A stretch of 64,000 nucleotides of DNA from Bog-473 sp036268485. Lineage in GTDB: Bacteria; Actinomycetota; Acidimicrobiia; Acidimicrobiales; RAAP-2. The DNA lies in the NCBI GenBank assembly GCA_036268485.1, contig DATAUC010000038.1, positions 124,001-188,000 of the forward strand, in the 5' to 3' direction. The notes under the pieces were generated by a model. It had not been told where the DNA came from, searched no databases, and saw only the letters and a program-made list of their open reading frames with translations. A program made the position numbers and the translations under genes. The number at the start of each line of letters is the position of its first letter. Positions within the stretch are counted from its first letter, which is position 1. This document shows positions 1 through 8,568 of the stretch, piece by piece.

Positions 1-93
1 CACGGTCGGGTCACCGAGCCCGGGACCTACACGCTGCTCGTGGGGGCCTCGTCGCTCGATATCCGTGTCACCACCGAGCTGACGGTGCCATGA
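1..93 (+). CDS. C-terminal tail of a GH3-type beta-glucosidase (5' end outside window)
   Basis: Thirty codons remain, ending at TGA. The peptide contains GTYTLLVGASSLDIR, which matches the fibronectin-III-like C-terminal domain of glycoside hydrolase family 3 beta-glucosidases (the usual pattern is G-x-Y-x-L-x-V-G-x-SS-x-D-I-R). The catalytic domains are not in the window, so the call rests on this short tail alone. Secreted or cytoplasmic location cannot be judged. It lies 7 bp before the first SGNH hydrolase on the same strand, so the two may be co-transcribed, which would suit a small carbohydrate-processing group. Confidence 0.6.
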   Translation, partial: HGRVTEPGTYTLLVGASSLDIRVTTELTVP

Positions 94-100
94 TCGTCAC

Positions 101-694
101 ATGAAAGGCAGCCTGCTCTTCAAGGTGCGCTACAAGAGGGCGTACGCCTTCATGATCAGCGAGTTCGAACGGATGCCGGTGCGCCCGGGCGACATCGTCT
201 TCCTGGGCGACAGCATCACCCACATGGGGACCTGGGACGAGTGGTTCCCCGACCGACCGGTGCGCAACTTCGGCATCAGCGGGGACAAGACGGCCGGCGT
301 GCTCAAGCGGGTGGGCCAGGTCAGCCATGAGCCGGCGGCCGTGTTCCTCATGATCGGGACCAACGACGTGGGCGAAGGGGAGTCGGCGGCGGCCACCGTC
401 AAGAACGTGGAGGGCATCGTGGCGGCCATCCGAGCCCAGTGCCCGAACGCCACGCTCTACGTACAGGGCGTGCTGCCCCGCACGCTGGCGTTGGCGCCGC
501 TCATTCACGCCGTCAACGACGGCTACCGGGCGGCCGCCGAAGGGGCCGGTGCTCTGTACGTGGATTGGCACGACGCGTTTTCCGATGACCACGACGCCAT
601 CCGCCCCGAGTTCAGCGACGACGAGCTCCACCTCTCCCCGGCCGGCTACGTGCAGTGGGTCAGCTTGTTGGCGCCGCTGGTGGCCGCGGCCTGA
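101..694 (+). CDS. SGNH/GDSL-family hydrolase, copy 1
   Basis: A 197-residue SGNH-fold esterase or lipase-like hydrolase. The four blocks are visible: GDSITHMG (nucleophile Ser, about residue 37), GISGD (Gly block), GTNDV (Asn block) and D-x-x-HLSPAGY near the C-terminus (catalytic Asp/His). No signal peptide or membrane segment is seen, so it is probably cytoplasmic. The length is typical of single-domain members, some of which deacetylate sugars; the substrate cannot be read from sequence. It follows the GH3 tail by 7 bp and is followed 18 bp later by a close paralogue, evidently a tandem duplication. The start is the first in-frame ATG. Confidence 0.88.
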   Translation: MKGSLLFKVRYKRAYAFMISEFERMPVRPGDIVFLGDSITHMGTWDEWFPDRPVRNFGISGDKTAGVLKRVGQVSHEPAAVFLMIGTNDVGEGESAAATVKNVEGIVAAIRAQCPNATLYVQGVLPRTLALAPLIHAVNDGYRAAAEGAGALYVDWHDAFSDDHDAIRPEFSDDELHLSPAGYVQWVSLLAPLVAAA

Positions 695-712
695 TGTCAT
701 GAGGGACCGACA

Positions 713-1306
713 ATGAAAAAGGGCTTGCTCTTCAAGGCGCGCTACCGGCGGGCCTATGCCTTCCTCCTGAGCGAATTCGAGCGCGAGCCCATAGGCTCGG
801 GCGACATCGTCTTCCTAGGCGACAGCCTCACCCATATGGGATCGTGGGCCGCCTGGTTTCCCGACCGGACCGTGCGCAATCGCGGCATAAGCGGCGACAC
901 GTCGGCTGCCGTCCTCAAGCGTGTGGGTCACATCTGCCATGACCCGGCCGCCGTGTTTCTCATGATCGGCACCAATGACGTCGTGACCAACGTGCCCATG
1001 GCGCAGACGGTGGACACGGTGGAGGCCATCGTGAAGGCCATTCAGGCCCAATGCCCGAATGCTGTGCTCTACGTGCAGGGCGTTCTTCCGAACACGGCAG
1101 AACGCTCGCCTGTTCTGGAGCTCCTCAATGAGCGTTACCGGGCGGTGGCCGAAGCGGCCGGCGCCACCTTCGTCAACTGGTGGGACGCCTTCGCTGACAG
1201 CAACAGCGCCATCCGGCCCGAATTCTGTGACGAAGTTCTGCACCTGTCACCGGCCGGCTACGTGCAGTGGGTCAGCTTGTTGGCACCGCTGGTGGCGGCG
1301 GCCTGA
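713..1306 (+). CDS. SGNH/GDSL-family hydrolase, copy 2
   Basis: A second 197-residue SGNH hydrolase, the same length as its upstream neighbour and aligning with it without gaps. Blocks are GDSLTHMG, GISGD, GTNDV and LHLSPAGYVQW. The last 22 residues are identical in the two copies, while the middle (roughly residues 90-175) has diverged more, so the two may differ in specificity or the 3' ends may be homogenised by gene conversion. No signal peptide is seen. A GAGGGA-like ribosome binding site lies in the 18-bp gap. The next gene is convergent. Confidence 0.88.
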   Translation: MKKGLLFKARYRRAYAFLLSEFEREPIGSGDIVFLGDSLTHMGSWAAWFPDRTVRNRGISGDTSAAVLKRVGHICHDPAAVFLMIGTNDVVTNVPMAQTVDTVEAIVKAIQAQCPNAVLYVQGVLPNTAERSPVLELLNERYRAVAEAAGATFVNWWDAFADSNSAIRPEFCDEVLHLSPAGYVQWVSLLAPLVAAA

Positions 1307-1316
1307 ATCAGCGTCG

Positions 1317-2243
1317 TTAGCTCTTGGCCACGATGCCGACGACGGGCGCATCGAGCTTGAGACCGGCGGCCGAACCGAGGAAGGGCGCGCCGCCCAAGGC
1401 GAAGACGCCGCCGTCGGTCCCCACCAACCAGTAGCCGGGTCCATCGGGATTGAGGGCCATGCCGCTGATTGGTTTGGCCAGGTGCAGGTTGCCCAGCGAG
1501 CCCTCGAAGGGCGCATCACCGAAGGTGAAGACGCCGCCGTCCTTGGCCACCATGTAGTACCCGCCACCATCAGGCGTGGGCACGATGCCGACCACGGGGC
1601 TATTCAACTTCAGCGCGCCGAGTGAGCCCAGGAAGGGCGCGTCGCCGAAGGTGAAGATGCCGCCGTCCGACGCCACCAGCCAGTACCCGAAGCCGTCGGG
1701 CGTCGACGCCATGCCGACCACCTGCTTGTTGAGGTGCTGGTCACCCATGGAGCCGTAGAAGTTGGCGCCACAGGCGGTGAAGATGCCGCCGTCGGCCCCG
1801 ACCAGCCAGAAGCCGGTGGGGGCAATCGCCAGTCCCACCACGACGGCATTGAGGCCCAGGAAGGGCCCGTAGGCCTGCGTGGTGGGACACTCGCCGCCGG
1901 TGCCGAAACCCTCGGTGTCGCCGAAGTACTTCTTGTCTTTGGGGTCGGGCCCGGTCCCGCCGACCAGGTAGCCCTGATGCGTCGGCGTGCCGGCCACGGC
2001 CAGGCAGCCGTAGAAGGGGTAGGCCGGTCCCGCTTCACACACGTCGTTGTTGGTGGTGGCCGGGCTGCCCAACTGGGGCGCATTGAAGGGGACGCCCGAG
2101 CCGCCGGCGGTGACCACCCAGTAGCCGGGGGAAGGGGGGGCGGCCGGGGTGTCGGCGCCGGCGCTGGACGTGAGGCCGCCGGAGAGAGTCAGGAGAGCCA
2201 GGGCGGGCCCACAAAAAGCGGCGGCGGCGAATCGTCGGATCAT
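1317..2243 (-). CDS. Secreted propeller-like protein with 42-residue repeats
   Basis: Begins with a Sec-type signal peptide (MIRR then a hydrophobic Ala/Leu stretch, then SAGADT). Four tandem repeats of 42 residues occupy about residues 144-308. Each carries GYWLV-x-x-DGG-[IV]-F, then APF-x-GS and PVVGI-x-x-x-PDG. This repeat type is common in extracellular actinobacterial proteins and probably folds as beta-propeller blades; no enzymatic function is known to me. The start was placed at ATG 2243, 2 bp after the stop of the GH16 gene and preceded by GGAG; ATG 2255 is an alternative. It is probably translated with the GH16 glucanase, suggesting a surface glycan-binding or adhesion role (inference). 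Confidence 0.75.
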   Translation of the reverse strand: MIRRFAAAAFCGPALALLTLSGGLTSSAGADTPAAPPSPGYWVVTAGGSGVPFNAPQLGSPATTNNDVCEAGPAYPFYGCLAVAGTPTHQGYLVGGTGPDPKDKKYFGDTEGFGTGGECPTTQAYGPFLGLNAVVVGLAIAPTGFWLVGADGGIFTACGANFYGSMGDQHLNKQVVGMASTPDGFGYWLVASDGGIFTFGDAPFLGSLGALKLNSPVVGIVPTPDGGGYYMVAKDGGVFTFGDAPFEGSLGNLHLAKPISGMALNPDGPGYWLVGTDGGVFALGGAPFLGSAAGLKLDAPVVGIVAKS

Positions 2244-2245
2244 GG

Positions 2246-3193
2246 TCAACTCCATACTCGGACCCAGTCGATGTGGGTGGTGGCCGGCAGCGGGGTGGTG
2301 CCGGGGTCGAACGCGTTGGTGCCGATGCCCAGGGCCTGGGTCAGCGAAATGAAGTATGGCTGATTGAACGGTTGCTGCATGCCGAGCAGCGACTGCGAGG
2401 CGTAGTTGTCGACCAGACATGTCTGCCCGTCGTAGAGGATCGACATGCTCTGGGGCGTCCACACCAATGCATAGGTGTGGTACGAGGTGGCCGCGTCCGT
2501 GATCACGCAGTGATCGTTGGTGGCGTTGGGGTGCAGCAGGAAGTCGTTGTTGTGGATGGTGGGGATGACCAAGCTCGGATACTGGCTGAACATCTCGGCG
2601 ATATCGATCTCGCCGTTGGTGTGGAGCGGACCAACCGGGAGGCCCGCCGTCACCGGGTAGAGCCAGAAGGACTCCTGCAGGCCCCTGGAGACGAAGGGCG
2701 GAATTTCGGCCCGCACCTCGAACACTCCATAGGTCTGATTGAACGTCTTGTACGTCGATACCATGCCGCTGGTGTACTGGGTCTCATAGGCCCCGACGCC
2801 GAGCGGGCCCTGGCACATGAACGGGGTCGCCTCCTTGCGCGCCGTCAGGTTCAGGTTGCCGTAGGAGACGTTGATGGTGCTCGGCGTATCGACGAAGCAC
2901 TCCGGGCCCGAGTGGAAGCCGCTGTTGGCCGTCTGCTGGACCGTCCATACGTGGGTGTTGAGGGCGCTGCCGTTGAACTCCTCATCGAAGGAGCAGTGCC
3001 AGGTGCCGGGGATGCCCACCGGCGCACCGTCGCAGGCCGCGGCGCTGGGTTCGGCGGCGGGTTGGGCGGGTTGTGCGGCTTGTGCGGCGGGTTGTGCGGC
3101 GGCCAGTCCCCCGGCCAGCGCCACCCCAATGGGAACCAGGGCCAGCGCGGCCAGGCCGGCCACCCACTTCGCCATCGATCCCTGCTTGATCAC
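2246..3193 (-). CDS. Secreted glycoside hydrolase family 16 glucanase
   Basis: A 315-residue secreted endo-beta-glucanase-like enzyme. An N-terminal signal peptide is followed by an Ala/Gln/Pro-rich linker with AAQPAAQAAQPAQ. The GH16 signature is present as NGEIDIAEMF, giving the E-x-D-x-x-E catalytic pair. FDEEFNG near the N-terminus and HIDWVRVWS at the C-terminus also fit GH16 (laminarinase/lichenase type). GTG 3193 has GAGGGGA upstream; ATG 3175 is an alternative. It is followed 2 bp later by the repeat protein, so the two form a small operon for extracellular beta-glucan work. The exact substrate is not readable. Confidence 0.88.
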   Translation of the reverse strand: MIKQGSMAKWVAGLAALALVPIGVALAGGLAAAQPAAQAAQPAQPAAEPSAAACDGAPVGIPGTWHCSFDEEFNGSALNTHVWTVQQTANSGFHSGPECFVDTPSTINVSYGNLNLTARKEATPFMCQGPLGVGAYETQYTSGMVSTYKTFNQTYGVFEVRAEIPPFVSRGLQESFWLYPVTAGLPVGPLHTNGEIDIAEMFSQYPSLVIPTIHNNDFLLHPNATNDHCVITDAATSYHTYALVWTPQSMSILYDGQTCLVDNYASQSLLGMQQPFNQPYFISLTQALGIGTNAFDPGTTPLPATTHIDWVRVWS

Positions 3194-3246
3194 GCGTGTC
3201 CCCTCACCGTCTCTCCGCCAGTGGAAACGGGTCGTGACGTGGAATC

Positions 3247-4116
3247 TTACGAGGTGGCCATACGGGTGAACTCCCGGGCCGCCGGCGAGAGGGTGCCTCC
3301 TCTGTGCACCAGCACCAGGTCACGGGTGATGGGCGGGGTCGGTTGGGCCCGTACCGCTCCCTGGCGCTGCGCCGTGGCGGCCAGCGTCTCAGGCACCAGG
3401 GCCACCCCGGCCCCAGCGATGACGAGGGGCAGGATGGCGTCGCGCTGAGCCGTGACGACGGCCACGGTGGGGGCGATGCCGGCGCTGGCGAAGGCCTCGG
3501 CCAGCAGGCGGCTGCTGCTGGTGCCCGGGGGCACCACAATGAAGGGCTCGCCCTCGAGTTCGGCCAGGTCGATGGTGGCGTTATCGAGCCGGTCGGTGCC
3601 CGGCGGCAGGATCAGGACCAGCGATTGGCGCCCCAGCGGGTGGGCGCTCAGGTCCGGCGGGATGTCGTGGGCCTCCGTGACGCCGAGTTCGGTCGAACCC
3701 GAGGCCACCATGGCCAAAAGGTCCCCCGTGTCGTCGGGAGCGGCCAGGTCGACCCGCACGCCCGGGTAGTGGCGGCGGAAGGCGCCGACCAGGGGCGCCA
3801 CCGGGTCGGCCACGAGCGTGGGCAGGCAGGCCAGGGTCACGTGGCCCGCCGTGAGGCCGGTGATGGCATCGATGGCGGCCTGACCCGTATCGAGGTCGCG
3901 TATGACCTGTTTGGCCGGTCCGAGGAGCGCCTGGCCCGCCGCAGTGAGTGTCACGTGGCGGCTGGTGCGCGTGAAGAGGCTCGTGCCGACTTCGGCCTCG
4001 AGTTCCTTGATAGCCAGTGAGAGCGCCGGCTGCGACACGAAGACGGCCTGGGCCGCCGCAGTGAAGCCACCGTGCTCGGCCACGGCGACGAAGTGCCTTA
4101 ATCTGGGTGAGTCCAT
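3247..4116 (-). CDS. LysR-family transcriptional regulator
   Basis: A 289-residue LysR regulator. The winged HTH is in residues 1-60 (MDSPRLRHFVAVAEHGGFT, then SQPALSLAIKELE). A substrate-binding domain follows from about residue 88 (GHVTLACLPTL, then an effector-binding core ending in GVALVPE). It is divergent from the MFS exporter at 4191, the classic LysR arrangement in which the regulator controls its neighbour and itself from the shared 74-bp gap. The effector is unknown. Confidence 0.92.
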   Translation of the reverse strand: MDSPRLRHFVAVAEHGGFTAAAQAVFVSQPALSLAIKELEAEVGTSLFTRTSRHVTLTAAGQALLGPAKQVIRDLDTGQAAIDAITGLTAGHVTLACLPTLVADPVAPLVGAFRRHYPGVRVDLAAPDDTGDLLAMVASGSTELGVTEAHDIPPDLSAHPLGRQSLVLILPPGTDRLDNATIDLAELEGEPFIVVPPGTSSSRLLAEAFASAGIAPTVAVVTAQRDAILPLVIAGAGVALVPETLAATAQRQGAVRAQPTPPITRDLVLVHRGGTLSPAAREFTRMATS

Positions 4117-4190
4117 TTGGTTAGCTTATGGGTTATAGGAGTTATCGGTATTCGACTTCTAGATACGGTGGACGCAGACTGGACTTTGTT
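4117..4190. promoter_or_regulatory. Divergent promoter/operator region between LysR and MFS genes
   Basis: This 74-bp gap is the only space for both promoters. It is much richer in A+T than its flanks and contains TTATGGGTTATAGGAGTTAT, in which GTTAT is repeated at an 11-bp step. LysR proteins normally bind T-N11-A sites in such gaps, but I cannot assign one with confidence. Confidence 0.4.
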
Positions 4191-5657
4191 ATGAGTTCGA
4201 CGTCGACTGCGGGCACCTGGGACTGGCGCCGCCTCCTGGTCGAGCCCCGCCGTCCGGCCGCCGTGCGGGAGCGGCCCGATGCCCACTGGCTCGCCGTGGC
4301 CGCCGTATGCGTCGGTGCTCTCATGGGCCAGCTCGATGCGTCCATCGTGACGGTCGCGCTCCCTTCCCTGCAGCGCTCGTTCGGGGCTTCGGTCGGCTCG
4401 GTGACCTGGGTCGGCCTGTCCTACCTGCTGGTCCTGGTGGCGACAGTGACGGCGGTGGGTCGTTTTGCGGATATGTGGGGGCGCAAGCTGCTGTACGTCT
4501 ACGGCTTCGTCGTGTTCGTGGTGGCCTCGGTGCTGTGCGGGCTGGCCCCCGACCTGGCGGCGCTGTGCGGCTTCCGTGCGTTGCAGGCGGTGGGCGCGGC
4601 CATGCTGCAGGCCAACAGCCTGGCCATCATCGTGCTGGTCGTCCCCGCCCGCTCCCTCGGTCGGGCGCTGGGTTTGCAGGGCGCGGCGCAGGCGATCGGC
4701 TTGGCGTTAGGCCCGACCGTCGGCGGACTGTTGCTGTCGGTGGGCGGCTGGCGACTGATCTTCTTCGTCAACGTGCCCTTCGGCGTCTTCGGCGCGGTCG
4801 CCGCCCTGATGCTGGTCCCCCGCTCGCAGAACCTGCTGACCCGTCGCCCCTTCGACTGGCGGGGACTGGCGCTGTTCCTGCCCTGCGTGGCGGCGTTGCT
4901 CTCGGCGCTGTCGTTCGGCGCGACGTCGGGCTGGACCTCGCCGCTCATCGTCGGGTTGTTCGCCGCCACCGTCCTTTTGGGCGTCGGCTTCGTCCGTCAC
5001 GCCCGCACGACCCCCTCCCCCATGCTCGACGTCTCGCTCTTCGCCAACCGCCGCTTCTCGGCCGGCATCGTCAGCGGCATGGGCTCCTACCTCGTCATGT
5101 TCGGCGTGCTCTTGCTGGTGCCCTTCTATCTCGAGCGGGGCCTCGGCCTCAGCGCCGCCCGCGCCGGACTCGAGCTCATGGCACTGCCGGTGTGCTTCGG
5201 CGTTGTGGCGCCCCTGGCCGGCCGGCTGGCTGACCGGGTCGGTGCCCGGCCACTGGCCGTGAGCGGGATGGCCCTGGTCTCCGGTGGCCTCCTTCTGGCT
5301 GCGCTGCTGCGTCCGACTGGCACCGGGCCTTTCGTGGTGTTGCTGGCCGTGATCGGGGCCGGACTCGGACTGTTCACCTCTCCCAACAACGCGGCGATCA
5401 TGGGAGCCGCCCCGCCCCAGCAGGCCGGCATGGCGTCAGGCCTCTTAAATATGACTCGAGGCATGGGCACCGCTCTCGGCCTTGCGTTGACCGGACTGGT
5501 CTTCGCTACGGCGGGCGGGAGTGGCGGTCACATGGCGGCGCACGCCTTCACCGTGGCAGCGCTGGTGTTGGCGCTCGTGGCGGCGCTGTCCTGCGTGGTG
5601 GCGGGACTGCGCTCCAACGGCACGCTCAATACGTCGGCCGCCAAACTGGCTGACTAA
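4191..5657 (+). CDS. MFS drug exporter, DHA2 (EmrB/QacA) type
   Basis: A 488-residue polytopic membrane protein. MFS motif A appears as GRFADMWGRK, with a motif C-like GLALGPTVGG in the first half; the N-terminus ALMGQLDASIVTVALPSLQ is typical of DHA2 proton antiporters with 14 helices. It probably exports a toxic amphiphile, and the divergent LysR gene is its likely regulator. I chose ATG 4191 because the next upstream ATG (4128) would leave only 11 bp to the LysR start and no promoter. Neither start has a strong ribosome binding site. Confidence 0.85.
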   Translation: MSSTSTAGTWDWRRLLVEPRRPAAVRERPDAHWLAVAAVCVGALMGQLDASIVTVALPSLQRSFGASVGSVTWVGLSYLLVLVATVTAVGRFADMWGRKLLYVYGFVVFVVASVLCGLAPDLAALCGFRALQAVGAAMLQANSLAIIVLVVPARSLGRALGLQGAAQAIGLALGPTVGGLLLSVGGWRLIFFVNVPFGVFGAVAALMLVPRSQNLLTRRPFDWRGLALFLPCVAALLSALSFGATSGWTSPLIVGLFAATVLLGVGFVRHARTTPSPMLDVSLFANRRFSAGIVSGMGSYLVMFGVLLLVPFYLERGLGLSAARAGLELMALPVCFGVVAPLAGRLADRVGARPLAVSGMALVSGGLLLAALLRPTGTGPFVVLLAVIGAGLGLFTSPNNAAIMGAAPPQQAGMASGLLNMTRGMGTALGLALTGLVFATAGGSGGHMAAHAFTVAALVLALVAALSCVVAGLRSNGTLNTSAAKLAD

Positions 5658-5706
5658 CGGACCGATTCGCCACACACGGCGTATCCGGGGCGACCGTTCT
5701 CCCGCA

Positions 5707-6894
5707 GTGACCGCTGCCGAGAAGCAGAGCACCGCCGTCTTGATGCGTGCCGTCGATACAGTCGGCATACAGATGAGCGCGCTCTTCGGCGCCATGTTGC
5801 CCATGCTGGGCGAGTTGGAACGCCGGGGCGCCTTCCGGGGCGAGGGCGCCACCTCCATGTCGGCCTGGATCGCCGACCGCTGCGGCGTCTCTGCATCAAC
5901 CGGTCGGGTCTGGGCCGTGGCGGCCGGGTACCTGTGGGACCTCCCGCAACTCACGGCCGCTCTCGTGGCCGGAGACATCACCTTCGATAAGGCACGAGTC
6001 GTCATGGTCGTCGCCACGCCCGAAACCGACGCCCTCTGGACCGAACGGGCCCGCCAGCACTCGGTGCATGGGCTGGCTGACCTGGTCCGGGCGCATCGAG
6101 GCACCAACGACGAGACGGCGAAGAAGGACTACGAGGGTCGCTACGTCCGCTTCAATGCCAATCGCAAGACCATGACGGCGCAACTGACCGAGGAGACCTT
6201 CGCCCTCATCCGGGCCGCCATCGACGCCAAGGCCCGGGAGTTGCCGTCCGACGGGGAGGTGCGCTGGGACCAACGCATGCACGACGCGCTCCTCATCCTC
6301 CTCTACCTCCACGTGAGCAGCCCCAAGGCGACGGCCACTCCCGAGACCGCTCGAGCCGGCGCTCCTGTTCCCGGCGGCACCAAGTCCTCGCGCTACACCT
6401 CATCGGGCTCCAGCGGGATGCTCGTGGTGATCCACACCACGCTCGACTTCCTGCGGGGCGAGGAGGGCTCGGCGGAGATCGAGCGGGCCGGGCTGCTCAG
6501 CCGCAACGACATCGAGCGCATCACCTGCGATGCGAGAATCGTCGTCGCCGTCGACAGCGATATCGGCCACACCATGTTCGAGGGTCGGGGCAAACGAAAT
6601 CCGACCCCGACCCAAAAACGAGAGGTGTGGCGCCGCGATCGGCACTGCCGCTTCCCCGGCTGCACCCATACCGTCTTCACCCAGGCGCACCACGTGCAGC
6701 ACTGGTCCAAAGGCGGCCTTACCGACCTCAACAATTTGGTGCTGTTGTGTGAGCACCATCACCATCGAGTCCATGAAGGTGCCTGGACGGTCAGCGGCAA
6801 TGCCAACGACGTCCTGACCTTCGTGGGCCCGATGGGACGCCCCATGCGCTCTCGGCCATCACCCCTCTGGGGGACGACCGAGTCCATGAACTAG
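5707..6894 (+). CDS. DUF222 / HNH endonuclease domain protein (13E12 family)
   Basis: A 395-residue protein with an N-terminal alpha-helical DUF222 domain (about residues 15-270) and a C-terminal HNH nuclease fold: CRFPGC, then QAHHVQHW, LNNLVLLCEHHHHRVH, giving the zinc Cys pair and the HNH residues. This family is multicopy in many actinobacteria and is often called the 13E12 repeat family; its biological role is not established. GTG 5707 is 49 bp past the MFS stop and has only weak upstream GGGGCGA; ATG 5743 is an alternative. No inteins, introns or terminal repeats surround it, so there is no sign that it is mobile. Confidence 0.82.
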   Translation: MTAAEKQSTAVLMRAVDTVGIQMSALFGAMLPMLGELERRGAFRGEGATSMSAWIADRCGVSASTGRVWAVAAGYLWDLPQLTAALVAGDITFDKARVVMVVATPETDALWTERARQHSVHGLADLVRAHRGTNDETAKKDYEGRYVRFNANRKTMTAQLTEETFALIRAAIDAKARELPSDGEVRWDQRMHDALLILLYLHVSSPKATATPETARAGAPVPGGTKSSRYTSSGSSGMLVVIHTTLDFLRGEEGSAEIERAGLLSRNDIERITCDARIVVAVDSDIGHTMFEGRGKRNPTPTQKREVWRRDRHCRFPGCTHTVFTQAHHVQHWSKGGLTDLNNLVLLCEHHHHRVHEGAWTVSGNANDVLTFVGPMGRPMRSRPSPLWGTTESMN

Positions 6895-6961
6895 CCGCCC
6901 GCCCCGATCAGCCCGCCACATCCCCGGGACCCCTCCATCCGCCCCAGAGGGCCGTCCGATC

Positions 6962-6979
6962 CCTGACGTCAATGTCAGG
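6962..6979. repeat. Short inverted repeat upstream of livK
   Basis: CCTGAC and GTCAGG are separated by GTCAAT, with an embedded TGACGTCA palindrome. It lies about 55 bp before the livK start in a 138-bp gap. It could be an operator for the transporter operon or a weak end-of-gene hairpin for the HNH gene; there is no T-run after it. Confidence 0.35.
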
Positions 6980-7032
6980 AAACGGGTAGCCTGCGCCGAG
7001 GTACATTCGCTACGTCCGGGGGGTGTAGAGGC

Positions 7033-8550
7033 GTGAGCACATTGTGGCGGAAACGATCGGCGCTCGTCCTCGGCGCGCTCGCGCTGACGGTGCTGGCGAC
7101 GAGTTGCGGGGCTCGGGTCCCGGCGTATCTAGGGGCGGGTGCGACGCTCAACGGCAGCGGCAACCAGCCGACCGCAGCCACTGGCGCCGGCGCCGGCGCC
7201 AGTGCCGTCACGACCACCACTGCGCCCGCCGCCACCGCGGGCACCACGCCGACCGGTGCCGCCTCACCGACCGGTGGGTCACCCGTCTCGGCCAACCAGA
7301 CCCCGGGCACCACGCCCCCGGCCGCCCGAACACCGACCTCGACCGGGTTTGACTTCAGTGCCGCCTCCGAAGCCGCCGACTGTCCGACCGCCGCCGGCAA
7401 CACGGCGTCGGGTCCGGGCGTCACGGCCAACCAGGTCACGTTCGGCAACGTCTCGGGCCTGACCGGCCCGCTGACCGGAAGCTTCTCGCAGGGCAGCCAG
7501 GGCGTCGAGGCCCTCTTCGGTGCCATCAACGCGGCCGGCGGCATCTGCGGACGAAAACTGGCCCTCGATGTAGAGGACGACCAGCAGAACGCCTCGACCA
7601 ACGCCTCCGACGTAGCCGACCTCATCCCCAAGGTGCTGGCCTTCGCCGGCTCCACCTCCGACGGCGACAACGGCGGCGTCCCCGACATGACGGCGGCCAA
7701 CGTCCCCGACGCCGGATTCGCCATCAACTGCAACCGCAGCGAGGCGCCGACCTACTGGTCGCCGGCCGGCGGCAGTTGCAACCAGCCCACCGCCGGCGGC
7801 CCGTACTACGTCTCCAACGGCATCTTCACCCTGGCCAAGCAGGGCGGTTACTTCCCGACCAAGATGGCCTTCCTCTCCTATTCGATCGCCATCAGCGCCC
7901 AGGCGGCCCAGCAGTTCGAGGCCGTCTACAAGTCGATGGGCGGCACCGTCTGTTACTCGGACTTCGCCGTCTCGCCCGCCTCGGCCTCGCTCGAGAGCGA
8001 CGTCGAGAGCATGCAACAAGCGGGCTGTAACGGCTCCCTCGACACCATGGACGTCACGGGCAATGCCAAGTTGCTCCAGGCCATGCAGCAGCAGTCGTAC
8101 ATTCCCGCCTACGTGGCCGCCACCTTCGACGCCTACACCCCCGCCATGATCGCCACGGCCGGCCAATCCGCCGCCCAGGGCCTCATCGTCGGCCTCCCCT
8201 TCGTACCGCTCAGCGAGAGCCAGACCATGGTCCAGCTCTACCAGTCCCAGCTCGCTACGTATGAGCCCGGCGACCAACCGAGTGGCTTCGGCTTCTTGGC
8301 CTGGGAGGCGGCGCAAATGCTGGTCTACGCCGTCATCCAGTCCGGGCATAATCCGACACGGGCGTCAGTGATCAGCGCCTTCAACAACCTGAAGGGCTGG
8401 ACGGGCGGGGGCGCACTGTGCCCGTACACACCGGGGAGCCGGGGCGTGTATCCAGGCGACGTCGATGTCCAGATCAAGGGCTCGGGCTTCGTCGCCAAGG
8501 ACCCGACGTCGGGGATCTTCTGCGGCGGGCAGGCGACGCAGGCGTCGTGA
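7033..8550 (+). CDS. livK: ABC transporter substrate-binding lipoprotein, branched-chain amino acid type
   Basis: A 505-residue exported lipoprotein: a signal with lipobox LATSC (Cys 25), then a 75-residue Ala/Thr/Pro-rich flexible linker, then a type-I periplasmic-binding fold (Peripla_BP_6: VTFGNVSGLTGPLTG, INAAGGICGRKL). It would capture an amino acid, amide or similar small ligand and deliver it to the LivHM permease encoded 18 bp downstream. Ligand identity cannot be inferred. The GTG start follows GGGGGG-type purines. The 3' end carries a perfect 14-bp duplication spanning the stop codon. Confidence 0.9.
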   Translation: MSTLWRKRSALVLGALALTVLATSCGARVPAYLGAGATLNGSGNQPTAATGAGAGASAVTTTTAPAATAGTTPTGAASPTGGSPVSANQTPGTTPPAARTPTSTGFDFSAASEAADCPTAAGNTASGPGVTANQVTFGNVSGLTGPLTGSFSQGSQGVEALFGAINAAGGICGRKLALDVEDDQQNASTNASDVADLIPKVLAFAGSTSDGDNGGVPDMTAANVPDAGFAINCNRSEAPTYWSPAGGSCNQPTAGGPYYVSNGIFTLAKQGGYFPTKMAFLSYSIAISAQAAQQFEAVYKSMGGTVCYSDFAVSPASASLESDVESMQQAGCNGSLDTMDVTGNAKLLQAMQQQSYIPAYVAATFDAYTPAMIATAGQSAAQGLIVGLPFVPLSESQTMVQLYQSQLATYEPGDQPSGFGFLAWEAAQMLVYAVIQSGHNPTRASVISAFNNLKGWTGGGALCPYTPGSRGVYPGDVDVQIKGSGFVAKDPTSGIFCGGQATQAS

Positions 8551-8562
8551 CGCAGGCGTCGT
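8535..8562. repeat. Perfect tandem duplication, 2 x 14 bp, across the livK stop
   Basis: GACGCAGGCGTCGT occurs at 8535-8548 and again at 8549-8562. The livK TGA stop lies at the start of the second copy. It looks like a recent slippage event; the second copy forms most of the spacer to the permease start. Confidence 0.9.
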
Positions 8563-8568
8563 AGTGAA

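Noticed and set aside
5707..6894. HNH gene as a homing endonuclease or mobile element
   Set aside because: DUF222 plus HNH is a common resident actinobacterial family; no intron, intein, target duplication or inverted repeat was seen around it.
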